A stretch of 64,000 bases of DNA from Paenarthrobacter nitroguajacolicus. Its GTDB lineage: Bacteria; Actinomycetota; Actinomycetes; Actinomycetales; Micrococcaceae. The stretch spans positions 1 through 64,000 of the forward strand of contig NZ_VNFK01000021.1 of assembly GCF_007786235.1 (NCBI RefSeq). The letters run 5' to 3'. Shown piece by piece: positions 50,232 to 59,317 of the stretch (its first letter is position 1; every line of letters starts with the position of its first letter). The notes below the pieces were generated by a model, which made no database searches, had not been told where the DNA came from, and was given only the letters and a program-made list of their open reading frames with translations. Made by a program: the position numbers and the translations under genes.

Positions 50232-53177
50232 GTGACCAGCAAGAACGCACGCCTCGCCACCGGCGGACGCATCGATCGCAGCATCTCTTGGCGCTTCACC
50301 GTGGACGGTCAGGAATTCACCGGCCACCCGGGTGACACCATAGCTTCGGCGCTGCTGGCCAACGGCCACATCAACGCCGGCAACTCCCTTTACGAGGACC
50401 GCCCCCGCGGCATCATGGCCGCCGGCGTGGAAGAGTCCAACGCCTTGGTCAAGATCGCTCCCCGTTTCCGCGGCCATGTTGCCGAATCCATGCTCCCGGC
50501 CACTGCGGTTTCGCTGGTGGACGGCATGAACATCGAGCTCCTGTCCGGCTTGGGCAAGCTTGACCCGAACGAGGACAAAGCCGAGTACGACAAGAAGTAC
50601 GTCCACACGGACGTCCTGGTGGTCGGAGGCGGCATCGCCGGCCTGGCAGCAGCCCGCGAGGCTGTCCGCACCGGCGCCCGCGTCATCCTGATCGACGACC
50701 AGCCCGAACTCGGCGGCTCGCTGCTCTCCGGTTCAACCGCCGAAGGACTCGCCGAGCAGATCGAAGGCAAGCCGGCACTCGAATGGGTGGCAGACGTTGA
50801 GGCAGAGTTGGTTTCCGCCGCCGAATGCACGGTGCTGAACCGTACTACGGCCTTCGGTTCCTACGACTCCAACTACTTCATCGCAGCCCAGAACCGCACG
50901 GACCACCTGAGCGTTCCGGCCGCTTCGGGCGTCTCCCGCCAGCGTATTTGGCACATCCGTGCCAAGCAGGTTGTCTTGGCTCCCGGCGCCCATGAGCGTC
51001 CCCTGGTCTTCGAGAACAACGACCGCCCCGGCATCATGCTCGCCTCGGCCGCCCGTACCTACCTGAACCGTTACGCGGTGGCAGCCGGTTCACGTGTCGT
51101 CATCGGCACCACCAACGATTCCGCTTACGCGCTTGCCGCGGACCTGTTGGCAGCAGGCGTGGCGGTTGCCGCCGTCGTCGATGCCCGTCCGCAGATCAGC
51201 GCGAAGGCCGCTGCCGCCGTCGAGTCCGGTGTCCGTGTCCTCATCGGCAGCGCCGTGGCCGACACGTCCGCGGATGAAAACGGCCGCCTGAACGGCGTCA
51301 CCGTCCGCAGTATCAACGACGACGGCGAACTCACCTCGGGCGTCGAACAGCTGGCTGCCGACCTGCTCGCCGTTTCAGGTGGCTGGAGCCCGGTGGTCCA
51401 CCTCCACAGCCAGCGCCAGGGCAAGCTGCGCTGGGATGACGAGCTCGCCGCCTTCATCCCCACCACGCCGGTCCGAGACCAGCAGGTTGTGGGCGCAGGC
51501 CGTGGCAGCTACGAACTCCAGGACTGCCTGGCTGAAGGCATCTCGGCGGGAGCAGCGGCGTCCATCGCTGCCGGCTTCGAATCCGCAACCACCCCGGTGG
51601 AACTGCAGGCCCCTGTGGCGAGCGCGCCGAGCCGCCAGCTGTGGCTGGTTCCCGGCCAGTCCGGTGAGCCCGGTGAGTGGCACCACCACTTCGTCGACTT
51701 CCAGCGTGACCAGTCCGTGGCGGATGTCCTCCGCTCCACCGGTGCCGGCATGCGGTCCGTGGAGCACGTGAAGCGGTACACCTCCATCAGCACGGCCAAC
51801 GATCAGGGCAAGACCTCCGGAGTCAACGCGATCGGCGTCATTGCCGCCGCGTTGAAGTTCGGTGGCGCCGAAAGCGTTCCCGGCGTCGGCGAGATCGGCA
51901 CCACCGCCTACCGTGCACCGTTCACCCCCGTGGCTTTCGCAGCCTTGGCCGGACGCCAGCGCGGCGAGCTCTTCGACCCGGCCCGGGTCACCTCCATCCA
52001 CCCCTGGCACGTTGCTCAGGGCGCACTGTTCGAAGATGTTGGACAGTGGAAGCGTCCTTGGTACTACCCGCAGGGCAGTGAAGACATGGACACGGCCGTC
52101 CTGCGCGAATGCGCAGCCGTCCGCGAATCCGTGGGCTTCATGGACGCCACAACGCTGGGCAAGATCGAGATCCGCGGCAAGGACGCCGGCGAATTCCTGA
52201 ACCGCGTCTACACCAACGCGTTCAAGAAGCTCGCCCCGGGATCCGCCCGTTACGGCGTGATGTGCACCTTGGACGGCATGATCTTCGATGACGGCGTGAC
52301 CCTGCGCCTGGATGAAGACCGCTACTTCATGACCACCACCACCGGCGGCGCAGCGAAGGTTCTGGACTGGCTGGAAGAGTGGCACCAGACGGAGTGGCCG
52401 GAACTCGATGTGGTCTGCACGTCCGTGACCGAGCAGTGGAGCACCATCGCCGTCGTCGGACCGAAGTCCCGCGCCGTGATCGCGAAGCTTGCACCCGAGC
52501 TCGCCGTGGATGGCGGCCTGGATGCCGAGGCCTTCCCGTTCATGACCTTCCGCGAGACCACGCTGGCTTCAGGAGTGCAGGCCCGCGTTTGCCGCATCTC
52601 CTTCTCCGGCGAACTGGCCTACGAAATCAATATCCCGTCCTGGTACGGGCTCAACACCTGGGAAGCCGTTGCGGCCGCGGGCGCCGAGTTCAACATCACC
52701 CCATACGGCACCGAAACCATGCACGTGCTCCGCGCCGAAAAGGGCTACCCGATCGTCGGGCAGGACACCGACGGTACAGTCACCCCTCAGGACGCAGGCA
52801 TGGACTGGATCGTTTCCAAGGCCAAGGACTTCATCGGCAAGCGCTCCTACCTCCGTGAGGACGCCAGCCGCGAGGACCGCAAGCACCTGGTCAGTGTTCT
52901 TCCCGTGGACCACTCGCTGCGGTTGCCGGAAGGCACACAGCTGGTGGAAAAGGGCATCCCGGTCAACCCGGCTGACGGACCCGTTCCCATGGAGGGCTTC
53001 GTGACCTCCAGCTATCACAGCGCCGCGCTGGGCCGTTCCTTCGCCCTGGCACTCATTCAAAACGGCCGCAACCGCATCGGCGAGACCCTCGTGGCTTCGC
53101 TGGGAGACCAGTTGGTGGACGTGGTTGTTGGCGAAACCGTACTTTTCGATGCTGAAGGGACCCGCAAAGATGGCTGA
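50232..53177 (+). CDS. soxA: heterotetrameric sarcosine oxidase, alpha subunit
   Basis: 981 aa. N-terminal Fer2-like segment (WRFTVDGQEFTGHPGDTIAS), NAD-binding domain with DVLVVGGGIAGLAAAREAV near 127, a second dinucleotide domain (NRYAVAAGSRVVIGTTND), and C-terminal aminomethyltransferase (GCV_T) half from about 600 with FMDATTLGKIEIRGKDAGEF and YEINIPSWYGLNTWE, which binds THF and takes the formaldehyde-level carbon. GTG start 3 nt after soxD's stop with GGAG upstream. Full length for the family. Confidence 0.93.
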   Translation: MTSKNARLATGGRIDRSISWRFTVDGQEFTGHPGDTIASALLANGHINAGNSLYEDRPRGIMAAGVEESNALVKIAPRFRGHVAESMLPATAVSLVDGMNIELLSGLGKLDPNEDKAEYDKKYVHTDVLVVGGGIAGLAAAREAVRTGARVILIDDQPELGGSLLSGSTAEGLAEQIEGKPALEWVADVEAELVSAAECTVLNRTTAFGSYDSNYFIAAQNRTDHLSVPAASGVSRQRIWHIRAKQVVLAPGAHERPLVFENNDRPGIMLASAARTYLNRYAVAAGSRVVIGTTNDSAYALAADLLAAGVAVAAVVDARPQISAKAAAAVESGVRVLIGSAVADTSADENGRLNGVTVRSINDDGELTSGVEQLAADLLAVSGGWSPVVHLHSQRQGKLRWDDELAAFIPTTPVRDQQVVGAGRGSYELQDCLAEGISAGAAASIAAGFESATTPVELQAPVASAPSRQLWLVPGQSGEPGEWHHHFVDFQRDQSVADVLRSTGAGMRSVEHVKRYTSISTANDQGKTSGVNAIGVIAAALKFGGAESVPGVGEIGTTAYRAPFTPVAFAALAGRQRGELFDPARVTSIHPWHVAQGALFEDVGQWKRPWYYPQGSEDMDTAVLRECAAVRESVGFMDATTLGKIEIRGKDAGEFLNRVYTNAFKKLAPGSARYGVMCTLDGMIFDDGVTLRLDEDRYFMTTTTGGAAKVLDWLEEWHQTEWPELDVVCTSVTEQWSTIAVVGPKSRAVIAKLAPELAVDGGLDAEAFPFMTFRETTLASGVQARVCRISFSGELAYEINIPSWYGLNTWEAVAAAGAEFNITPYGTETMHVLRAEKGYPIVGQDTDGTVTPQDAGMDWIVSKAKDFIGKRSYLREDASREDRKHLVSVLPVDHSLRLPEGTQLVEKGIPVNPADGPVPMEGFVTSSYHSAALGRSFALALIQNGRNRIGETLVASLGDQLVDVVVGETVLFDAEGTRKDG

Positions 53178-53820
53178 AACAGCAACACCATCAGAAACAG
53201 TCAACCGTGTACGGGGCGCCCGCCGCAGCCCGGCCGAGCACTTGGCTGACGCCTTCACCTCCGGCTCCGTGCCGGGCACGGTGACGCTCACCGAGATTCC
53301 GTACCAGGCCATGGTGGGGATCCGGGTTGACCGAACGTCCGACGCCGCTGCCCGCGTTGCGTCCGTGACCGGCGGCTTGCCTGCTGCTTGCGGTGAGGTG
53401 ACGGGCGCCGTTTCGGACAAGGACTCCGTCAACACCTTGTGGCTTGGCCCCACCGAGTTCCTGGTGGTCGCACCGGAGGAGGCCCACGATTCACTCGGGG
53501 GCACCTTGGTCAGCGATCTGCTCGCGGCCTTGGGCAACGATGCGGGTCAGGTGGTGGACCTGTCCGCCAACCGCACCACGTTCGAGCTCTCGGGCAGCCA
53601 TGCCCGGGCGGTGCTCGAGAAGACCTGCGCGCTGGACCTGCACCCCCGTGTCTTCAAGGCCGGCACGGCTGTCTCCACCGAGCTCGCCCACATCCCGGTG
53701 ATGCTGTGGAAGACCTCTGACGAGAGCTACCGGATCTTTCCCCGGGCCTCGTTTGCCGACTTCCTGGGACGCTGGCTCCTCGACGCCATGCGGGAGTACG
53801 CCTCCCCCGAGGTCCCCTAA
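53170..53820 (+). CDS. soxG: heterotetrameric sarcosine oxidase, gamma subunit
   Basis: 216 aa SoxG-family protein related to the GCV_T fold. Blocks: NTLWLGPTEFLVVAP, VVDLSANRTTFELSGSHARA, LEKTCALDLHPRVFKAGTAV and YRIFPRASFADFLGRWLLDA. The ATG at 53170 overlaps the soxA end by 8 bp, and its stop overlaps the sdaA start (TAATG). Small structural subunit of the oxidase. Confidence 0.91.
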   Translation: MAETATPSETVNRVRGARRSPAEHLADAFTSGSVPGTVTLTEIPYQAMVGIRVDRTSDAAARVASVTGGLPAACGEVTGAVSDKDSVNTLWLGPTEFLVVAPEEAHDSLGGTLVSDLLAALGNDAGQVVDLSANRTTFELSGSHARAVLEKTCALDLHPRVFKAGTAVSTELAHIPVMLWKTSDESYRIFPRASFADFLGRWLLDAMREYASPEVP

Positions 53821-55223
53821 TGGCACTGAGTGTGCTTGACCTGTTTTCTGTTGGCATCGGGCCGTCGTCCTCACACACGGTCGGCCCGATGCGCGCGGCA
53901 AAGCAGTTCACGGACGGTCTTGAATCGTCCGGCCAACTCCCGGCCACAGTGCGCGTCCAGGCCGAGCTCTTCGGCTCCCTGGGCGCCACTGGCCGGGGCC
54001 ACGGCTCAGACAAGGCCGTGGTGTTGGGGCTGCAAGGCCACTCCCCTGAGACTGTGGACACTGCCACGGCTGACGACCAGGTTGCAGCTGCGGCGCTCGA
54101 CGCCGAACTGCGCCTGGGCGGCAACCACCGGGTGGACTTCAACTGGGACGAGGACGTGGTCCTGCACCGCCGCAAGTCGCTGCCTGCCCACCCGAACGGG
54201 ATGACTTTCCGGGCGTTGGACCACACCGGGGCAGTGTTGCGGGAACGCAGCTATTACTCCATAGGCGGCGGCTTCGTGGTGGATGGGGACGCAACCGGTA
54301 CCGACAAAGTGGTGGTGGACGACACCGTTCTCCCGTACCCCTTCACCACCGCTGATGAACTGCTGGCCATTTGCATGCGCGAAGGCAAGTCCATCTCCGA
54401 CATCATGCTGGCCAACGAGCTCGTGTGGCGCTCCGAGGAAGAACTTCGCGAAAAGCTGCTGGGAATCTGGGCTGTCATGCAGGAATGCGTGGACAACGGC
54501 TGCTCTGCAGAGGGCATCCTGCCTGGCGGCTTGAAGGTCAGGCGACGGGCGCCGTCGTTGTTCAAGACGCTCGCGGCCACCGACGCCGCAAACAAGGCCG
54601 ACGGGGCTGCATCCAATCCTTCGGACCCCCTCCTCGCCATGGAATGGGTGAACCTGTTCGCTCTGGCCGTGAATGAGGAGAACGCCGCGGGCGGCAGGAT
54701 TGTCACCGCGCCCACCAACGGTGCCGCCGGAATTGTCCCGGCGGTCCTGCACTATTACACAAAGTTTGTTCCCGGGGCCAACGACGACGGTGTCGTACGC
54801 TTCCTGCTCGCGGCGGCCGCCGTCGGAATCCTGTTCAAGATCAACGCGTCCATCTCCGGCGCCGAAGTGGGCTGCCAAGGCGAGGTGGGTTCTGCCTGCT
54901 CCATGGCCGCCGCTGGGCTCTGCGAGGTCCTGGGCGGAACACCCGAGCAAGTGGAAAACGCGGCCGAAGTTGGCATCGAACACAACCTGGGCCTCACCTG
55001 CGACCCCGTGGGTGGTCTTGTGCAGATCCCCTGCATCGAGCGCAACGCGATTGCCAGCGTCAAGGCCATCAATGCCGCCCGCCTTGCCCTGCACGGCGAC
55101 GGCAGCCACAAAGTGTCCCTCGACAAAGCCATCAAAACCATGCGCGAGACCGGCGCCGACATGAAATCCAAGTACAAAGAGACCTCCCGCGGAGGCCTCG
55201 CCGTCAACGTAGTGGAGTGCTAG
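53820..55223 (+). CDS. sdaA: L-serine ammonia-lyase (single-chain)
   Basis: 467 aa. The beta domain begins LSVLDLFSVGIGPSSSHTVG; the alpha domain holds the [4Fe-4S] cysteines in GCQGEVGSACSMAAAGL and CDPVGGLVQIPC, with TAPTNGAAGIVPAVL between. It converts L-serine to pyruvate and ammonia. Overlaps soxG (TAATG) and completes glycine-to-serine-to-pyruvate flow of the cluster. Confidence 0.93.
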   Translation: MALSVLDLFSVGIGPSSSHTVGPMRAAKQFTDGLESSGQLPATVRVQAELFGSLGATGRGHGSDKAVVLGLQGHSPETVDTATADDQVAAAALDAELRLGGNHRVDFNWDEDVVLHRRKSLPAHPNGMTFRALDHTGAVLRERSYYSIGGGFVVDGDATGTDKVVVDDTVLPYPFTTADELLAICMREGKSISDIMLANELVWRSEEELREKLLGIWAVMQECVDNGCSAEGILPGGLKVRRRAPSLFKTLAATDAANKADGAASNPSDPLLAMEWVNLFALAVNEENAAGGRIVTAPTNGAAGIVPAVLHYYTKFVPGANDDGVVRFLLAAAAVGILFKINASISGAEVGCQGEVGSACSMAAAGLCEVLGGTPEQVENAAEVGIEHNLGLTCDPVGGLVQIPCIERNAIASVKAINAARLALHGDGSHKVSLDKAIKTMRETGADMKSKYKETSRGGLAVNVVEC

Positions 55224-55225
55224 CC

Positions 55226-56122
55226 ATGACTGCCATCCAAACTGAAACGTCCGCTGTTTCTTCCGAGACCACCGTGGAACACGTGTTGACCCTCGACTGT
55301 CCGGAGGGGCCCGGAATCGTCCACGCCGTGTCCGGCTTCCTGCTGGAACACGGCTGCGACATCATCGACAACAAGCAGTTCGGCGATCGCGCCGAGGCGC
55401 ACTTCTTCATGCGCGTGCATTTCGCGTCCGACGGCGATGCCTCCACGCTTGATGCGCTGCGGGAGGCTTTCGCCCCGGTCGGCGAGAAGTACGCCATGAA
55501 CTGGCAGCTGGAGCGTCAGGGGTCCAAGCGCAAGGTGCTGATCATGGTCTCGAAGTTCGGGCACTGCCTGAACGACCTCCTGTTCCGTGCCCGGATTGGT
55601 GAGCTCCCGATCGATGTGGTGGGCGTCGTCTCCAACCACACCGATCACCAGGGCATTGTGGAGTGGCACGGGATTCCGTTCTTCCATGTGCCAGTCACCG
55701 CCGCCACCAAGCCGGCGGCCGAGGCGCGTTTGCTGGAACTCATCGACGAACTCGACGTGGAACTCATTGTGCTGGCGCGCTACATGCAGGTGCTCAGCGA
55801 TGACCTTGCCCGGAAGCTCGATGGCCGGGCAATCAACATCCACCACTCGTTCCTGCCGAGCTTCAAGGGCGCCAAGCCGTACCACCAGGCATACGCGCGC
55901 GGCGTTAAAACTGTTGGCGCCACCGCCCACTACGTCAATGGCGAGCTGGATGAAGGACCCATCATCGCCCAGCAGGTAGTGGAGGTGGACCACACGTTCG
56001 GACCGGACGATCTCGTAGCCGCCGGTCGGGACACCGAATGCAAGGCCCTCAGCAACGCCGTTCGTTGGCACTGCGAGGGGCGGATCATCCTGAATGGGAA
56101 TAGGACGATTGTGTTGAAGTAG
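55226..56122 (+). CDS. purU: formyltetrahydrofolate deformylase
   Basis: 298 aa. N-terminal ACT domain (HVLTLDCPEGPGIVHAVSGF), C-terminal formyltransferase-like domain with INIHHSFLPSFKGAKPYHQA (catalytic His) and GATAHYVNGELDEGPIIAQQ (catalytic Asp). It hydrolyses 10-formyl-THF to formate and THF, regenerating THF consumed by sarcosine oxidase. GGAG lies upstream of the ATG; last gene of the operon. Confidence 0.92.
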   Translation: MTAIQTETSAVSSETTVEHVLTLDCPEGPGIVHAVSGFLLEHGCDIIDNKQFGDRAEAHFFMRVHFASDGDASTLDALREAFAPVGEKYAMNWQLERQGSKRKVLIMVSKFGHCLNDLLFRARIGELPIDVVGVVSNHTDHQGIVEWHGIPFFHVPVTAATKPAAEARLLELIDELDVELIVLARYMQVLSDDLARKLDGRAINIHHSFLPSFKGAKPYHQAYARGVKTVGATAHYVNGELDEGPIIAQQVVEVDHTFGPDDLVAAGRDTECKALSNAVRWHCEGRIILNGNRTIVLK

Positions 56123-56132
56123 GACCTTGCTG

Positions 56133-56206
56133 CGCCGAGATCGCGGGTCCGCTGCACGTTCGCCGTTCCGCAACGGCGAAGTGGTCAGTGGACCCGCGAA
56201 TTGGCG
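56133..56206. repeat. nested intergenic inverted repeat, CGAGATCGC family (copy 2)
   Basis: Outer arms CGCCGAGATCGCGGGTCC (56133-56150) and the complement at 56190-56206; inner perfect hairpin TTCGCCGTT (56159-56167) / AACGGCGAA (56172-56180). Same outer sequence and inner TCGCCG/CGGCGA core as the element at 30881. It lies between converging purU and pucR genes. Confidence 0.75.
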
Positions 56207-56215
56207 TTTAAGGAG

Positions 56216-57679
56216 CTACAGCCGCTCCAACCGGGTAGCCAAATGCAACGCTGCAAGCCGCCCCGATCCCCGGGGATCTCCTCCGCACAGCTCAAAGATC
56301 CGCTGAAGACGGTGGTGCAAGGACTGCCGCTCCAGGTGCAATTCCCGGGCGGCCTGGGCCGTGTTGCAGCCCGTATCCAACCAGACAGCCAAGGTCCGCA
56401 TCAGTTCGGACTTCTTCAGGCGGTCATGCTCGACGACGGCACCCAACTGCCGCAGCACAAACCCCTCGCGGGTGGCCGGGTCCAGGGATTCGCCAGCCAG
56501 GAGTTCAACGGCGAGGGTGTCTGCATCCACCACTCCGCGTCCAGTCGTATCGAGGTCGAAGGCTCTCCTTGCTTCAGCCAATGACCACGGCGCTTCGGAA
56601 ATACCCCTGCCCGTCGGGCCCACAGCCACCACGGACCCTGATGGCACGTCGAGTGCCCGCAGCGCTTCCAGCAACATCTGCCGGGTGGCACTCCCGCCCA
56701 GGGAGGCGAGCGCGATCAGCTCCGCGTTATTGGCGTAGCTCGCACTGTGCGGGACGCAGCCGCGGAGCAGCGCGTCAACGGCCGGACGCAGATGTCCCGC
56801 GCTGGTGGATCGAATCACGACGGCGGCCACCGCACCATCCACGGGGAAGCCTGACGCCGGTCCAAGCTGTTGCAGCTGCCACTCCTGGCTTCCGGAATTG
56901 ATGGCCCGCATGAGCTCGATGCCTGCCAGTTCCTTCAATCCCGGAGGCATGCGCTGCAGCAGCGCCAGGCCAAGGATGTCCACGGACCGTTCGCCGGCCA
57001 CGCGCGCGAGGCCGGCATCGCCGCCGTCGGGCATTTTCACCTCGAGCCGAGCGGCAAGGACGCCCCGCACCGGCACGTCCACCACGGTGACGCTGCCGTC
57101 GTCGGACGAAAAGGTGCCGCCGGCCGCCCCGAGCGTGAGGCCCGACGGCGAGACCAGCCTGGCGCTGGCGCCTGTCCTTTCGGCCAACACAGCGAGGAGT
57201 TGATCGAGTCCGCCGCCGTGGGCAAGTTCGGCGGCCATGGCATGGCTTGCCTGGTCACCGCGCTGGAGGTGCTCTACGGATTCACTCACCAGCAGCGAAT
57301 TGATTTCCTGCATCACGCCGACGAACGGGACTACCTGACGGAGCTCGATGACTGGCAATCCGGCAGCCTCGGCGACCTCCAACATGGCCGCAGGCACTTC
57401 GGGCAGGGCCGGACCCGTCTCGAGGGCCAGTGCAGCGACTCCCCGGGCCGCGAGGTCGCGGACATAGTCAGCCTGCCGTTCTGCCGTCACGCCGGCGAGC
57501 GCCTGCCCACCACTGAGGAGCAGTTCGCCGCCGCTGAGGAGCGGAGCGATGTCCAGGACCTCGCTGGAGTGCACCCATCGGACAGGCCGGGCCAGCGTCT
57601 CCGGCACGTCATTGAGCAGCTTCGGTTCGGCAGATCTGAGGCTTTGGTACTCCAGAGCCGCGCCCAGCAGAATCGGCAT
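56216..57679 (-). CDS. PucR-family regulator
   Basis: 487 aa. N-terminal PucR domain (SVMPILLGA region then RWVHSSEVLDIAPLLSGGEL), a central CdaR-like GGDEF-related region, and a C-terminal PucR-type HTH (LVVWLD-like segment LAVWLDTGCNTAQAARELHL, RQSLHHRLQRIFELCGGDP). The ATG at 57679 has GGAG 5 nt upstream; ATG 57718 would place the N-terminus over a palindrome. Divergent from an NCS1 permease, it probably activates that operon in response to a purine-like or imide compound. Confidence 0.87.
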   Translation of the reverse strand: MPILLGAALEYQSLRSAEPKLLNDVPETLARPVRWVHSSEVLDIAPLLSGGELLLSGGQALAGVTAERQADYVRDLAARGVAALALETGPALPEVPAAMLEVAEAAGLPVIELRQVVPFVGVMQEINSLLVSESVEHLQRGDQASHAMAAELAHGGGLDQLLAVLAERTGASARLVSPSGLTLGAAGGTFSSDDGSVTVVDVPVRGVLAARLEVKMPDGGDAGLARVAGERSVDILGLALLQRMPPGLKELAGIELMRAINSGSQEWQLQQLGPASGFPVDGAVAAVVIRSTSAGHLRPAVDALLRGCVPHSASYANNAELIALASLGGSATRQMLLEALRALDVPSGSVVAVGPTGRGISEAPWSLAEARRAFDLDTTGRGVVDADTLAVELLAGESLDPATREGFVLRQLGAVVEHDRLKKSELMRTLAVWLDTGCNTAQAARELHLERQSLHHRLQRIFELCGGDPRGSGRLAALHLATRLERL

Positions 57680-57713
57680 GACGCTCCGTACGGTTTGGGG
57701 TGATTTGTTTAGA

Positions 57714-57769
57714 CACATCGTATCTTGTTGCTGTGATGTGGCGCACATACGCTGAAAGGGTCCCTTTCA
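57714..57769. promoter_or_regulatory. palindromes between pucR and the permease
   Basis: CACATC (57714-57719) and GATGTG (57735-57740) form an inverted repeat, and TGAAAGGGTCCCTTTCA (57753-57769) is a perfect 17-bp palindrome ending 18 nt before the permease ATG. Both are candidate PucR or repressor sites; the second would also fold over the leader. Confidence 0.55.
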
Positions 57770-57787
57770 CACACGGAGGCTCTCCCC

Positions 57788-59317
57788 ATGCAAGACAACC
57801 TCTCCCCTTCGCCTTCACCTTCAGCGCAGTCAGGGCCAGCAACGGCGCCGGCCCATGACAGCGAAGCCTGGCTCCAACCCATCCCCGAATCAGACCGCAC
57901 CCGCAAGGTTTCCGGACAGTTCTGGATCTGGGCCGGCGCCAATCTTGCCCCTATCAACTGGGTGCTGGGTGCACTGGGCATCCATCTGGGCCTCGGCTTC
58001 GCAGACACCGTGATAGTCCTGGTCCTGGGAAACCTGATCGGCATGCTCTTATTCGGATGCTTCGTCCTCCTTGGACAAAAGACCGGTGCCACAGGAATGG
58101 TTCTGGCCCGGGCGGCTTTTGGCCGCCGTGGCAACTACCTGCCGGCAGCGATCCAGGCACTTCTGGTCATCGGGTGGTGCGCCGTCAACACCTGGATCAT
58201 CCTGGACCTGGTCATGGCGCTCTTCGGAACCCTCGGCTGGGTGGATCCCAACGCACAGAACTGCGCTTGGAAGATCGGCGTCGCCACGGCCATCATGGCC
58301 GCGCAGGTCGCCATCGCCTGGTTCGGCTACAAAGCCATCGCGGCCTTTGAGAAGTGGACGGTTCCGCCCACCATCATCATCCTGGCCGTGATGTCCGCCG
58401 TGGCCTGGTTCGGCATGAAGATCGACTGGGGCTACGCAGGACCGGCCGGCAACATCCTCGAAGGCTCAGAGCGGATCGCCGCCATGAGCGCAGTCATGAC
58501 CGCCATCGGTATCGGCTGGGGCATCACCTGGTTCACCTACGCCGCCGACTACTCCCGCTTCGTCAGCACCTCGGTTCCCAAGCGCAAGCTCTACCTGGCC
58601 TCGGTCCTCGGCCAGTTCATCCCCGTCGTCTGGCTGGGCATCCTCGGCGCAAGCTTGGCCACCAACAGCGGCGAGATCGATCCCGGCAAGCTGATTGTCC
58701 AAAACTTCGGAGTTCTTGCCCTCCCCGTACTGCTCATGGTGCTGCACGGCCCCATCGCTACCAACATCCTGAACATCTACACCTTCTCCGTTGCCACCCA
58801 GGCCTTGGACATCAACATCAGCCGCCGCAAGCTGAACTTGTTCGTGGGCGTCTTCTCGCTCATCGCCGTCGTGTTCTTCATCTTCCAGGAGGACTTCGCA
58901 GCAGTGCTCGACGCCTGGCTGATCGGCCTGGTCGCCTGGGTTGCTGCTTGGGGCGGAGTCATGCTGGTGCACTACTTCTGGCTTGAGAAGCGCTGGCCGG
59001 CGAAGGTGGATCGGCTCTTCGACGGCGTCGGCACCCACCGGCTTCCCGTCATCAACTGGGCCGGAATCGTATCCCTCCTGGTGGGCATCTTCTCCACGTG
59101 GCTGTTCATGTACGGCCTGGTTCCCGCCATGCAGGGCCCCATCGCCGTCGCCTTGGGCGGTTGGGACCTTTCGTGGCTGGCCGGCGGGCTCACCAGCGCC
59201 GCTGCCTACGCGATCCTGGGCCCCCGCGCACACAAAAAGTACCTTCTCGCGGACTCGAACCACGTATCAGTGACACAGCCAGCCGCACCTTCAGTTCCCG
59301 AAAGGACCACAGCATGA
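57788..59317 (+). CDS. NCS1-family permease (cytosine/purine/allantoin type)
   Basis: 509 aa with about 12 membrane segments. The family start is FWIWAGANLAPINWVLGALG; further blocks are GATGMVLARAAFGRRGNYLP, WGITWFTYAADYSRFVS and MVLHGPIATNILNIYTFSVA. CGGAGGCTCTCCCC precedes the ATG. NCS1 proteins import nucleobases, hydantoins, allantoin or thiamine precursors. It overlaps the next gene as ATGA, so the transported compound is probably the substrate of that hydrolase. Confidence 0.88.
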   Translation: MQDNLSPSPSPSAQSGPATAPAHDSEAWLQPIPESDRTRKVSGQFWIWAGANLAPINWVLGALGIHLGLGFADTVIVLVLGNLIGMLLFGCFVLLGQKTGATGMVLARAAFGRRGNYLPAAIQALLVIGWCAVNTWIILDLVMALFGTLGWVDPNAQNCAWKIGVATAIMAAQVAIAWFGYKAIAAFEKWTVPPTIIILAVMSAVAWFGMKIDWGYAGPAGNILEGSERIAAMSAVMTAIGIGWGITWFTYAADYSRFVSTSVPKRKLYLASVLGQFIPVVWLGILGASLATNSGEIDPGKLIVQNFGVLALPVLLMVLHGPIATNILNIYTFSVATQALDINISRRKLNLFVGVFSLIAVVFFIFQEDFAAVLDAWLIGLVAWVAAWGGVMLVHYFWLEKRWPAKVDRLFDGVGTHRLPVINWAGIVSLLVGIFSTWLFMYGLVPAMQGPIAVALGGWDLSWLAGGLTSAAAYAILGPRAHKKYLLADSNHVSVTQPAAPSVPERTTA

